Of a stretch of DNA of 11,765 bases, positions 1-7,408 are shown piece after piece. Source of the DNA: Bacteroidales bacterium (GTDB taxonomy: Bacteria > Bacteroidota > Bacteroidia > Bacteroidales > Paludibacteraceae); NCBI GenBank assembly GCA_018066005.1, contig JAGHSG010000175.1, forward strand, positions 1-11,765. Direction: 5' to 3'. The translations under genes and the position numbers were made by a program. The notes under the pieces were generated by a model that saw only the letters and a program-made list of their open reading frames with translations, did no database searches and was not told where the DNA came from. Position 1 is the first letter of the stretch. Each line of letters begins with the position of its first letter.

Positions 1-99
1 CTGCATCGAGGCAGCACGGGTTGAGAGGACGGCATAGATACCGCCTACTTTGTTACACACTTCCCAACTGGACTCAAAAATAAAATCAGGTTGTTGCAT
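1..99 (-). CDS. Glycogen synthase (GT3-type), N-terminal fragment cut by window edge
   Basis: The minus strand from the ATG at 99 reads 33 uninterrupted codons to the window edge. The peptide contains FESSWEVCNKVGGIYAVLST, the N-terminal nucleotide-sugar-binding region of eukaryotic-like (GT3) glycogen synthases, with the diagnostic KVGGIY loop. Members of this family add glucose from a nucleotide sugar to growing glycogen in the cytoplasm, and Bacteroidetes commonly carry this type. The ATG at 99 is the best start because the frame above it meets a TAG at 115-117 with no other ATG between. The start is only 2 bases past the stop of the PKD lipoprotein gene, so it is probably translated from the same message. 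Only the N-terminus is visible, so the catalytic residues further in cannot be checked. The family call rests on one strong motif. Confidence 0.85.
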   Translation of the reverse strand, partial: MQQPDFIFESSWEVCNKVGGIYAVLSTRAASMQ

Positions 100-101
100 G
101 A

Positions 102-1172
102 CTAATGAATATTGCTATTGGTTGATATACGACTAATGGAAGGTTTATCTGTGATACGTAACGGATTATAGAGCAGGGTGTTATCACGCGCTTCAACGAG
201 GCGGTGGGTGAATAGCCCCTGCTTGGTAGCCCAATAGACGCGGTTGCCGGAGGCATCCACTTTGATGGCCTGGACACGGTCCGTGTTGATTTGATTGGGA
301 TAGCGGCCGTTGATATTAACTACCCACAAACCGTTGTTATTATACGCATACATTTTGTCGGCTAACAGGTCCACCTGGAAGCCCAAGACGGTTTGTCCGA
401 TGGCCTGTCCGACATACTCGGTAGTCAGTAGCGTATCGCCGTATTGGAACACACTATCCTGCTCGTTGAGCAGTTGGCTGATATTATACGCATCTTGCGT
501 CTCGGTCGGCCACTGGTACAAGCGGTTCATACCGTAGGAGTAGAAACGCTGCTCATAGTACTTGCCATCCGCTTCGTACAAGACAGACGGGGCGGGTTGG
601 CGATAGACGGGACGCACGTCGCGGACATGCGTGGTGCGGTCACCGATGGTGATATCTAACGTGACGGCTATGCTCTGCTCCTGCTGGGCGTGTTCGGTAA
701 AGTAGCACACAAAAGCGGACGAGTCCAACGACTTGCCGGCGGTGACGACTACGCTGCCCTGGATGTCCCATTTGAAGGAGACGGGTTTATCCCACGGGTT
801 GTAGTATTGCGCATAAATCTTAATAGGCAGGTACGAGAAAATAGAGTCTGCCCCATAAGCAATCGTGGGCACGGTATCTACGATGTAGATATCTTTGGAG
901 ATGCTCTTTTTCTGCACTTTGTCGCGTTTGACCCATAATGTCACCGTATATTTACCGGGTTTCTTGTAGATATGTGTCGGGCTTCCGGTAGTGGAGGACG
1001 AGTTGTCCCCGAAACTCCAATCAAAATCATCTGCACCCGAACTTAGGTTGGTAAAAACGACTGTCTGCCCCACACAAGGCATGGAGGGCGAATAACTAAA
1101 ATCGCAAGTCAATTCCTTACAACTGACCAGGCATGTCAAGCCAAGTATCAATAATAGATAACTGTGTTTCAT
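102..1172 (-). CDS. PKD-domain lipoprotein of unknown function
   Basis: This 356-residue protein starts with a lipoprotein signal peptide: a hydrophobic stretch of residues 5-16 and a lipobox ending LVSC, with the lipidated Cys at 18. Residues about 24-99 form a PKD (Ig-like) domain, with FDWSFGD (residues 50-56) and a closing HIYKKPGKYTVTL. Residues about 105-190 look like a second beta-sandwich. The C-terminal third (about 195-345) has short strands such as KMYAYNNNGLWVVNINGR and NRVYWATKQGLF that resemble blades of a YWTD/SMP-30-like beta-propeller, but too few are clear to name the fold. It is likely anchored in the outer membrane and may bind glycan or protein. The start at 1172 is fixed by the signal peptide, which makes the first 56 bases overlap the end of miaA. 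No enzymatic function can be assigned. Confidence 0.85.
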   Translation of the reverse strand: MKHSYLLLILGLTCLVSCKELTCDFSYSPSMPCVGQTVVFTNLSSGADDFDWSFGDNSSSTTGSPTHIYKKPGKYTVTLWVKRDKVQKKSISKDIYIVDTVPTIAYGADSIFSYLPIKIYAQYYNPWDKPVSFKWDIQGSVVVTAGKSLDSSAFVCYFTEHAQQEQSIAVTLDITIGDRTTHVRDVRPVYRQPAPSVLYEADGKYYEQRFYSYGMNRLYQWPTETQDAYNISQLLNEQDSVFQYGDTLLTTEYVGQAIGQTVLGFQVDLLADKMYAYNNNGLWVVNINGRYPNQINTDRVQAIKVDASGNRVYWATKQGLFTHRLVEARDNTLLYNPLRITDKPSISRISTNSNIH

Positions 1173-2058
1173 AATCTAAAGTGGCATCAAGCCAATGTAT
1201 ATCTGTATCTCGTTTAAACCACGTTTCCTGCCGTTTGGCGTAGTGGCGTGAATTCTGTTGAATGCGTGCAACGGCTTCGTCGCGGGTCATCTCTCCGCGG
1301 AAAAAACCGAACATCTCTTTGTATCCGACCGTATTCAGACTGTTCGGAACAGGTTCGCGATAAACGCGCCGTGCCTCGTCTTCCAATCCCGCTTCCATCA
1401 TCTTTAGCACGCGCTCGTTGATGCGCTCGTATAACTCGGCGCGAGGGCGTGTCAAGCCCACTTTGACGATGTGGAAGGCCCTTTTATTTGTTCTCCGTTG
1501 GCGGAACGAGGAGTAGGGGTGGTCAGATACCAGGCAAACTTCGATGCAATGCATAAGCCGTTGCGGGTTCTGCCGGTCCACCACTTCCCAATAAGCAGGG
1601 TATAACTGCTGTACCTGCTGCTGCAACGCTTCCAAACCGCCATCGGCATAGAGCGTCTGCACCTGTTGGCGTATCTCCGGCGGTACGGCCGGTATATCAT
1701 CCAATCCTTCGCACACCGCATCTATGTACAGCATACTGCCGCCGGATAAGATGCCCAATACATGCTTGTTGTCGGCTTGCGGGTATGATCGGAGTATGTT
1801 GAGGACGCTTAGACAGTCGCGCTCGTATTCACCGGCATTATAGTCTTCGTCCAAGTCTTTGGTGCCCACGAAGTAATGCTTGACACGTTGCTGCTCTTCG
1901 GCCGTAGGTGCCGCTGTCCCGATGGGTATCTCTCGGTATATCTGTCGGCTGTCGGCATTGAGTATGGGGCATTGGAAATGTTCTGCCAAACGCAGCGCCA
2001 ACTCCGTTTTGCCTACGCCCGTAGGACCGACTAAAACCAATAATACACCGTCTTGCAT
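1117..2058 (-). CDS. miaA: tRNA dimethylallyltransferase MiaA
   Basis: This 313-residue cytoplasmic enzyme transfers a dimethylallyl group from DMAPP to N6 of A37 in tRNAs that read codons starting with U, the first step towards ms2i6A. The P-loop GPTGVGKT is at residues 11-18. The family's DSRQIYREIPIGTA segment follows at 36-49, where the Asp is the expected base. GGSMLYIDAVCEGLDDIP (106-123) and NPQRLMHCIEV match conserved MiaA blocks, and the C-terminal YAKRQETWFKRD matches the conserved RQ-TWFRRD tRNA-contact region. Length is normal for the family. The ATG at 2058 directly follows the stop of the upstream gene with no spacer, which suggests translational coupling. The last 18 codons, including the stop, also encode the signal peptide of the next gene in another frame. 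Confidence 0.97.
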   Translation of the reverse strand: MQDGVLLVLVGPTGVGKTELALRLAEHFQCPILNADSRQIYREIPIGTAAPTAEEQQRVKHYFVGTKDLDEDYNAGEYERDCLSVLNILRSYPQADNKHVLGILSGGSMLYIDAVCEGLDDIPAVPPEIRQQVQTLYADGGLEALQQQVQQLYPAYWEVVDRQNPQRLMHCIEVCLVSDHPYSSFRQRRTNKRAFHIVKVGLTRPRAELYERINERVLKMMEAGLEDEARRVYREPVPNSLNTVGYKEMFGFFRGEMTRDEAVARIQQNSRHYAKRQETWFKRDTDIHWLDATLDYETQLSIIDTWLDMPGQL

Positions 2059-2613
2059 TTAGAACATTGAACCGTCTTCAAAACTCAAATCCTGGAAGCC
2101 TTCCATATCAAGGTCTTCGGCATCGTATTCGCTGTCTCCGTAGAAGTCTTCTCCGCTTTCCCAGTCGGCTCTGCCGTCTTTGCCGACAATACCTTGCAGG
2201 GAGTCTTCTTTTTGTAGTTGCTCGGGTGCCTTGCCCTTCTTTTCTACACACCGTACACCGGTCATCGTGCCGGGGGTAATCTCACGTAACGAGCCGAAGA
2301 AATAACGCTCAAACATAGGATCAAAGATGTAGATAAGCCGTTGCCCTTGTTCATCCATGAGCTCACTCAGGCGAGTCGATTCCATGACCATGTTGTCATA
2401 GTCGAAGTTGCTCTCCATCTCAACAAGGGTCACTTCCTGCTCTTTCTCCCAGCGGTCGTTACACATAAAGAACGAAGTCATTTGGTCATCCGTGTATTTG
2501 ACGGCATCCAAAATGGCTTTATGCAGTTCCAAGAACGTAGCATCGGGGTCTGCTTCCAAAGTTAGGCGAAAATTATCCCCTTCTTCGCAAGAAAAAGTTA
2601 TTTTATAAATCAT
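2059..2613 (-). CDS. pRiA4b ORF-3-like / IS1096 passenger-like acidic protein
   Basis: A 184-residue soluble protein. Its first about 120 residues match the pattern of the plasmid pRiA4b ORF-3-like family (PF07929, also labelled IS1096 passenger TnpR-like): an opening beta-strand MIYKITF, a helix with FLELHKAILDAV followed by an acidic DDQM turn, then FFMCNDRW. The LHKAI helix is the most telling feature. The last about 40 residues are very acidic (DWESGEDFYGDSEYDAEDLD and onwards). Despite the family name, there is no transposase, resolvase catalytic motif or inverted repeat nearby, so this looks like a resident chromosomal gene. Its molecular function is unknown. It is first in the leftward unit, and its stop directly abuts the miaA start. 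The start at 2613 lies about 16 bases from the predicted transcription start. The family call is by pattern only. Confidence 0.75.
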   Translation of the reverse strand: MIYKITFSCEEGDNFRLTLEADPDATFLELHKAILDAVKYTDDQMTSFFMCNDRWEKEQEVTLVEMESNFDYDNMVMESTRLSELMDEQGQRLIYIFDPMFERYFFGSLREITPGTMTGVRCVEKKGKAPEQLQKEDSLQGIVGKDGRADWESGEDFYGDSEYDAEDLDMEGFQDLSFEDGSMF

Positions 2614-2620
2614 AATCTGT

Positions 2621-2639
2621 TAATTTTGCTGCAAAATTA
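2621..2639. repeat. Perfect 19-bp palindrome over the leftward -7 box
   Basis: TAATTTTGC and GCAAAATTA form a perfect 9-bp inverted repeat around a single central T at 2630. The right arm contains the -7 box of the leftward promoter, and the left arm lies in the predicted short leader just before the ATG at 2613. The position suits a repressor operator, but the region is AT-rich, and each arm also equals the -7 consensus. The symmetry may therefore come from promoter sequence alone. Confidence 0.5.
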
Positions 2640-2663
2640 CAACAAAATTTTGATATTTGCAAA
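2632..2663 (-). promoter_or_regulatory. Bacteroidetes-type promoter for the pRiA4b-like / miaA / lipoprotein unit
   Basis: On the minus strand, TTTG (2663-2660) is followed after 20 bases by TAATTTTG (2639-2632), a full match to the Bacteroidetes consensus TTTG-N19-21-TAnnTTTG. Transcription would start near 2629, leaving a leader of about 16 bases before the ATG at 2613. Its -33 region lies inside the rightward promoter, so the two probably cannot be occupied at the same time. Confidence 0.7.
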
Positions 2664-2679
2664 AAAAGTAGTAATTTTG
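2649..2679 (+). promoter_or_regulatory. Bacteroidetes-type promoter for the nucleosidase-like / tamB unit
   Basis: TTTG at 2649-2652, 19 bases, then TAATTTTG at 2672-2679 matches the Bacteroidetes primary sigma consensus exactly. Transcription would start near 2683. That leaves only about 7 bases before the first ATG at 2690 but about 40 before the ATG at 2723, which supports the second as the real start. The -33 box is the right half of a perfect CAAAATTTTG palindrome (2643-2652). Confidence 0.72.
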
Positions 2680-2722
2680 TAGCCGAATTATGAAAATTTG
2701 CCTTAATGGCAACCTGTTTTAT

Positions 2723-3205
2723 ATGGAACATTTGATTTTAATAGCAGAAGAAGGCGAGCGTGATTTGATAGCCAAGTACCTGCCCAATACGGACTGGCCC
2801 GTGCTGGTGACGGGGGTCGGCGGTGTCAATATCGTTCGTGCTTTACGTGATGTGCCCAAAGACACCCATGTGCTGAATATCGGTTATGCCGGGTCGGCTA
2901 ACTTCAATATAGGTACGGTGGTGGAAGTGACAGAGGTGTTTACCAATCACCCCAACTGCCGCTTTGCGGAGCCGACATTGAAATTGAACCCTGTTGATGA
3001 CGGTCTGTTCCCCATAGCAGACCGCAAAGCCGTGTGCTATACCAATTCGGACTTTGTGTTGGCTTCGGACTACAAAGACTGTGTCTTTGATATGGAATTG
3101 GCCTACATAGCAGCTATGGGTTTTGCCAAGACGAGTGCCCTCAAACTGGTGAGCGACAACTTGTCGTTGCATGCCTATCACGAGCTCACGAACGGTGTAG
3201 AGTGA
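2723..3205 (+). CDS. Compact MTA/SAH nucleosidase-like protein (PNP/UDP phosphorylase superfamily)
   Basis: With the ATG at 2723 this encodes 160 residues; an in-frame ATG at 2690 would add 11. I prefer 2723 because MEHLILIAEEGERD matches the family's opening strand and because 2690 lies only about 7 bases past the predicted transcription start. Family landmarks are in order: an N-terminal acidic segment AEEGERD (8-14), LVTGVGGVNIV (28-38), the NIGYAGS strand-loop (52-58), DMELAYIAAMGF (123-134) and LKLVSDN (140-146). In MTA/SAH nucleosidases the equivalents of Glu in the first segment, Glu125 and Asp145 bind the ribose and protonate the purine, and all three have candidates here. It is well short of the usual about 230 residues, missing central segments, so the substrate is uncertain. 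The related futalosine nucleosidases are an alternative. It probably acts in purine or methylthioadenosine salvage in the cytoplasm. It lies 15 bases before tamB on the same strand. Confidence 0.75.
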   Translation: MEHLILIAEEGERDLIAKYLPNTDWPVLVTGVGGVNIVRALRDVPKDTHVLNIGYAGSANFNIGTVVEVTEVFTNHPNCRFAEPTLKLNPVDDGLFPIADRKAVCYTNSDFVLASDYKDCVFDMELAYIAAMGFAKTSALKLVSDNLSLHAYHELTNGVE

Positions 3206-3220
3206 GCAAACAATAAATAG

Positions 3221-6200
3221 ATGAAACGGTTGGCGGTCATAGTGTCTGTCCTAATCCTTTGTACCCTCCTGACGGTCGGTGCCTTGGTTTTGGCGTTGCG
3301 CTCGGCAAGGGTGCAGACGGCTGCCGTGTCGTTATTGGCGGAGGAGATAGGTCGCTCTTTGGGCGTGGAGGCGCACATAGGGCGCGTGGATATAGACCCG
3401 CCGTTGTCACTCCGGTTGAGTGACGTCTATCTGGGTGACCGCAATAACGACACGTTACTATCCGTGCCGTCTCTGCGGGTACGCTTCAACCCCTTCGCGT
3501 TGGAGGATAACCGGTTATCTTTCCCCTTGGCGGAGATAGGACAGCCGTACATACGCATTGTGCAGGATTCGACAGCCACTAATCTGGACTTCCTGCTCAA
3601 AGCTTTTGCGTCGCCTAATCCGAAGCCGTTGCCGTATGCGGTCGAGTTCCGTAAAATAGCCCTTTTGAACGCGCGGGTGCGCTACATACGTCCGGACAAA
3701 GGCACGGATGTCATACTGTCGAATATACAGACCGATTTGGGTTTCCGCTATGCGGGTAAGGACTCGTTGGCGGCTTCGTTGCGACTTTTGCATGTCAAAG
3801 CACAGGTAAATCGTTTTAACGGCTACGTGGAAGGGGATTTTCACGGTTCGTTGGACACACTCTATGCCGACCAATTGAAGGTGGTGTACCGTCATCAGCA
3901 GATTGTTACGGGGTCTGTACGGGTAGATAACCCGCTGAATATGGACTCCCTATATGCGCATATCGACTGCCAGGATTTCTTCACGAACGAAGCGCTGTTG
4001 TCATCATTATTGGCTGACTTCCAAAAACATCCTATGGAAGTGCCCCGCGTGGTGTCACGTTTGGGAGATATACATTACAGGGGCAAAGTGGACGGCAGGT
4101 TGAAGGACCTTAAACTGCACGGCGCTTTCAAGACACGGTTAGGTACCGTTACGACGGATGCTTCTTTGATAGACTTGCGTAGGGTGGACGGTAAGGTTTC
4201 CACGCGTGACTTCCGGTTGCGTCACTTGTTACTGCGCTCCGAATTCGGCCGCGTGTCGGCTACCATGAACGTGCGGGCGACTTTGCCGAACGACAGTACA
4301 CCGTTGGATGCCGCCTTACACGGCGTTATATCGCAATTGGATATACTCAATTATACCTATTCGGATATCTGTCTCGATGGCTCTGCGCAAGGAAAACGCT
4401 ACACGGCCAAGGTGCAAATAGACGACCCCAACTTGGCTGTCCTGCTGGACGGAGATGCTGATTTGAACGAGCCCCTTCCTTATATGGATGCCACCATGTG
4501 TGTGGATCGTATGAATCTGGCTAACCTGCATGTTACCGATTCGGCAGGTGAGCACGCTGTGGCGTTACGAACACGCATGCACTTTCAGGCGGACGCTCCG
4601 CGAGAGGCTTTTATTGACCGTCTGACCGGTAAGATAGTGGCTGATTCGATCTATGTGAGCGGACAGGGAACGCAGGTACATATTCCGGAGTTTACTTTAT
4701 CCGTTACATCGGACGAGACGCAGCACCATATCAAACTCTTCTCTTCGGCGGTGACGGCAGGTATAGACGGTGCTTTTAATTGGGCGACGCTACCGGCTAC
4801 TGTTCGTGGTTTCGCCCATCAGGTATTGCCTTCGTTCGTGAGCGAGGCTCTGACGCATCAGTCGCCTAATGACTTGGATTTCTACGCTTATCTGCTTCAA
4901 ACGGATGAACTGGTGGATGTGCTGGCGCCTAACCGGTTGAATTTCCTTACGACGCAGACATTAAAAGGTTATATACACGAGTCCGACTCGGCGTATGAGG
5001 TGCAGATGGTAGCCCCGTCCATTACACGGGGTAATACGGCGTACGATAACCTGACGTTCTATATGTCCAACCTGAATGCGGATAGGGAGATGGAAGCGCA
5101 CTTATCCGTTGCACAGCATATCCTGTCTCACGACTCGACACGCTTGCGTGTGGACAGTGTGTCGGCTAAGGTTGATTTGTGGGCAGGGAACGACTCGCTG
5201 ATTGCCATTATGAATATCAAAACACCTTCCGACGCCGACACACTGGCGGATTTAATCGTCCATTCGGTCTTCTCGCGCTACAATGACTTGCCCCTTATGG
5301 AAATGCACGTGATGCCTTCCACCTTCGCCGTGGGAACTAACTCATGGCAGATAGGTGACGCCATGATTCGCTACTGTGCGGCAGATACGTCGGTGCAGGT
5401 TGACCACATGGATTTGGCTACCGACAATCAGTCGTTGCACGTGCATGGCGTTATGTCCACACACCCGACGGACTCGCTATATGTGGAGATGAAGGATGTC
5501 GATTTGCATAAACTCTTGTCTGTTACTTCCATCGACAGAGCCATTGATATACGAGGTCTGATTAGCGGGTGGGTATCGCTTTATGGCGCTTTCTCGGACC
5601 CGAGCGTAACGGCTTCCGTTCGCATGCCTCACGGCGTTATTAACGGAACAGACCTCGGTTGTGTGTCGGCTCATGCCGGATTGGACGAGGAGGGAAATAT
5701 ATTGATTGATGGCTCAGCCGTTAAAGATAGTATGCAAATAGCCACCGTCAAGGGGTTGGTGACCGCTTCCAAACCTACTTATTGGGAGTTATATATTGAT
5801 GCTAACGGCGCTCCGCTATCGTTTATCAATATGTGGACTAACGGTATATTGGACGACTTGCAAGGAGATGGGTATGGTCGTATTCATGTCTTCGGACGTA
5901 AGCTGCATACGTGGGTAACAGCCCGAGCTTATGCCAAGAACGCCGCTCTGACGGTACCTTTTACGGGGTGCCGGTATTTCTTCTCGGACTCGGTTATCCT
6001 GGATACAACGTCTATTTCGTTCCCCAAAATACAAATACGTGATTCAGAGGGGCATTGGGGTGTCGTGTCCGGCTTGCTGACCCATAATAATTTCAAAGAC
6101 TTTAAGTACCATATAGCGGTAGATTGCAATAACCTGAAAGCGATAGACTTGTCCGAGGACAACCAACGTCTCTATTACGGTAGAGCGTATGCTACGGGCA

Positions 6201-7408
6201 AGGTGGACATATCCGGCGAGGAAGCGCAGACACGTATCAGTGTCAATGCCAAGACGGTGGGTAATTCGGATTTCTACCTTAATATGGCTACGTCTTCTTC
6301 GGCTTCTTCCACGGAATACATCACTTTCCGCCAACCCGATTCCGAAACCGAGACGGAGGAAGCGGAAGAGAAAGAAAGAGAAATGGCGAAGGCCAATTCG
6401 CATATCTTGCTGAACTTTGCCTTTGAAGTGGATCCGCAGACGCGGGCACACTTGGTACTTAATCCGCATAACGGCGATGGTATCGTGGGCAGAGGCGAAG
6501 GTAATCTGCGGCTCAATATGGATGCTTCTACGGGAGCGTTGCAGTTATTGGGAACCTATTCGTTGCTGGAAGGTACTTTTTCTTACACCTTAGGTAACTT
6601 GGTGCATCGTGACTTCACGATAGCCGAAGGCTCTACCGTCACTTGGTCCGGCAATGCCGCCAAACCGCTTCTGAATATAACCGCCAAATACCGTTGCACG
6701 GCTTCGTTAACGGACTTGTTCGGAGCGGATACCAAGAATATAACGTCACGCTCGTCCATCCCCGTTGATGTATGTGCGTATATAACGGGTCCGATGGATA
6801 ACCTGGCTTCGCGTTTTGGTATCGAGTTCCCGCAGTCGGACGAGAGTGTGGCGGCTCAGATCAATGCTGTCATCAATACGGAAGCCATGCTGATGCGTCA
6901 GGTCATTTATCTGCTTATGTTCAACCGTTTTTATGCGCCGGAGAATATGAGCTCTGCCGGCTCGGGCGTGGGAACAACAGAAGTGTACTCCTTGTTATCT
7001 TCGGCAGTTACGGGACAGATCAATACGTGGTTGAGTAAACTGACATCTATGGTGAATGTCGGCTTTAATATGCGTGCCGAAGGACAGGGTGCAACGCAGT
7101 CGTACGAGACGCAGGCGAACATACAGATTCAACCTATTCCGCGACTGACTATAAACGGCAATGTGGGCTATCGCTATAATGATATGTCCAACCGTCCTAT
7201 CTTCGGCGACGCCGATATAGAGTACGAGTTGACGGCGGACGGTAAACTACGTGCCAAAGTCTATACCCACTCGGTGGATAAATACTCGCTTCGTCAGTCC
7301 AGTATGCAGGAGGGAGTCGGTTTTGTCTTCCGTCACGATTTCAATCCGGGCGATGCCAAACGTCGCCGCGAACAACGACGTAACTCGGTGCTGGAGACAT
7401 CAAAATAA
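3221..7408 (+). CDS. tamB: TamB-family (DUF490) envelope biogenesis protein
   Basis: A 1395-residue protein with an N-terminal inner-membrane anchor (about residues 4-26, then LRSARVQ) and an AsmA-like start (VEAHIGRVDIDPPLSLRLSDVYLGD). A very long run of amphipathic beta-strands follows. The C-terminal DUF490/TamB domain spans about 950-1390. Its hallmark is at about 1107-1160: GTYSLLEGTFSYTLGN, then FTIAEGSTVTWSGNAAKPLLNITAKY. TamB-like proteins span the periplasm as a hydrophobic beta-groove and help move lipids or outer-membrane proteins, with a BamA-type partner not seen here. Length fits Bacteroidetes members, which exceed the 1259 residues of E. coli TamB. Two oddities stand out. There is a highly charged insert near 1043-1060 (ETETEEAEEKEREMAK). 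After the usual ending VGFVFRHDFN there is an Arg-rich tail of about 20 residues, encoded where the gene overlaps nadD. It is probably transcribed with the upstream nucleosidase-like gene. Confidence 0.92.
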   Translation: MKRLAVIVSVLILCTLLTVGALVLALRSARVQTAAVSLLAEEIGRSLGVEAHIGRVDIDPPLSLRLSDVYLGDRNNDTLLSVPSLRVRFNPFALEDNRLSFPLAEIGQPYIRIVQDSTATNLDFLLKAFASPNPKPLPYAVEFRKIALLNARVRYIRPDKGTDVILSNIQTDLGFRYAGKDSLAASLRLLHVKAQVNRFNGYVEGDFHGSLDTLYADQLKVVYRHQQIVTGSVRVDNPLNMDSLYAHIDCQDFFTNEALLSSLLADFQKHPMEVPRVVSRLGDIHYRGKVDGRLKDLKLHGAFKTRLGTVTTDASLIDLRRVDGKVSTRDFRLRHLLLRSEFGRVSATMNVRATLPNDSTPLDAALHGVISQLDILNYTYSDICLDGSAQGKRYTAKVQIDDPNLAVLLDGDADLNEPLPYMDATMCVDRMNLANLHVTDSAGEHAVALRTRMHFQADAPREAFIDRLTGKIVADSIYVSGQGTQVHIPEFTLSVTSDETQHHIKLFSSAVTAGIDGAFNWATLPATVRGFAHQVLPSFVSEALTHQSPNDLDFYAYLLQTDELVDVLAPNRLNFLTTQTLKGYIHESDSAYEVQMVAPSITRGNTAYDNLTFYMSNLNADREMEAHLSVAQHILSHDSTRLRVDSVSAKVDLWAGNDSLIAIMNIKTPSDADTLADLIVHSVFSRYNDLPLMEMHVMPSTFAVGTNSWQIGDAMIRYCAADTSVQVDHMDLATDNQSLHVHGVMSTHPTDSLYVEMKDVDLHKLLSVTSIDRAIDIRGLISGWVSLYGAFSDPSVTASVRMPHGVINGTDLGCVSAHAGLDEEGNILIDGSAVKDSMQIATVKGLVTASKPTYWELYIDANGAPLSFINMWTNGILDDLQGDGYGRIHVFGRKLHTWVTARAYAKNAALTVPFTGCRYFFSDSVILDTTSISFPKIQIRDSEGHWGVVSGLLTHNNFKDFKYHIAVDCNNLKAIDLSEDNQRLYYGRAYATGKVDISGEEAQTRISVNAKTVGNSDFYLNMATSSSASSTEYITFRQPDSETETEEAEEKEREMAKANSHILLNFAFEVDPQTRAHLVLNPHNGDGIVGRGEGNLRLNMDASTGALQLLGTYSLLEGTFSYTLGNLVHRDFTIAEGSTVTWSGNAAKPLLNITAKYRCTASLTDLFGADTKNITSRSSIPVDVCAYITGPMDNLASRFGIEFPQSDESVAAQINAVINTEAMLMRQVIYLLMFNRFYAPENMSSAGSGVGTTEVYSLLSSAVTGQINTWLSKLTSMVNVGFNMRAEGQGATQSYETQANIQIQPIPRLTINGNVGYRYNDMSNRPIFGDADIEYELTADGKLRAKVYTHSVDKYSLRQSSMQEGVGFVFRHDFNPGDAKRRREQRRNSVLETSK

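Noticed and set aside
2059..2613. Mobile element or remnant, suggested by the IS1096-passenger family name
   Set aside because: There is no transposase, terminal inverted repeat or target duplication nearby, and the gene is fused into the miaA unit without a spacer.
2690..2722. Upstream ATG at 2690 as the start of the nucleosidase-like gene
   Set aside because: It lies only about 7 bases after the predicted transcription start, and the 11 extra residues (MKICLNGNLFY) do not fit the family's opening strand. The ATG at 2723 fits both.
6044..6469. 141-codon minus-strand open frame inside tamB, with overlapping smaller ones
   Set aside because: It is Arg/Ile-rich with no domain pattern, and lies inside a continuous 1395-codon gene with a clear DUF490 domain.
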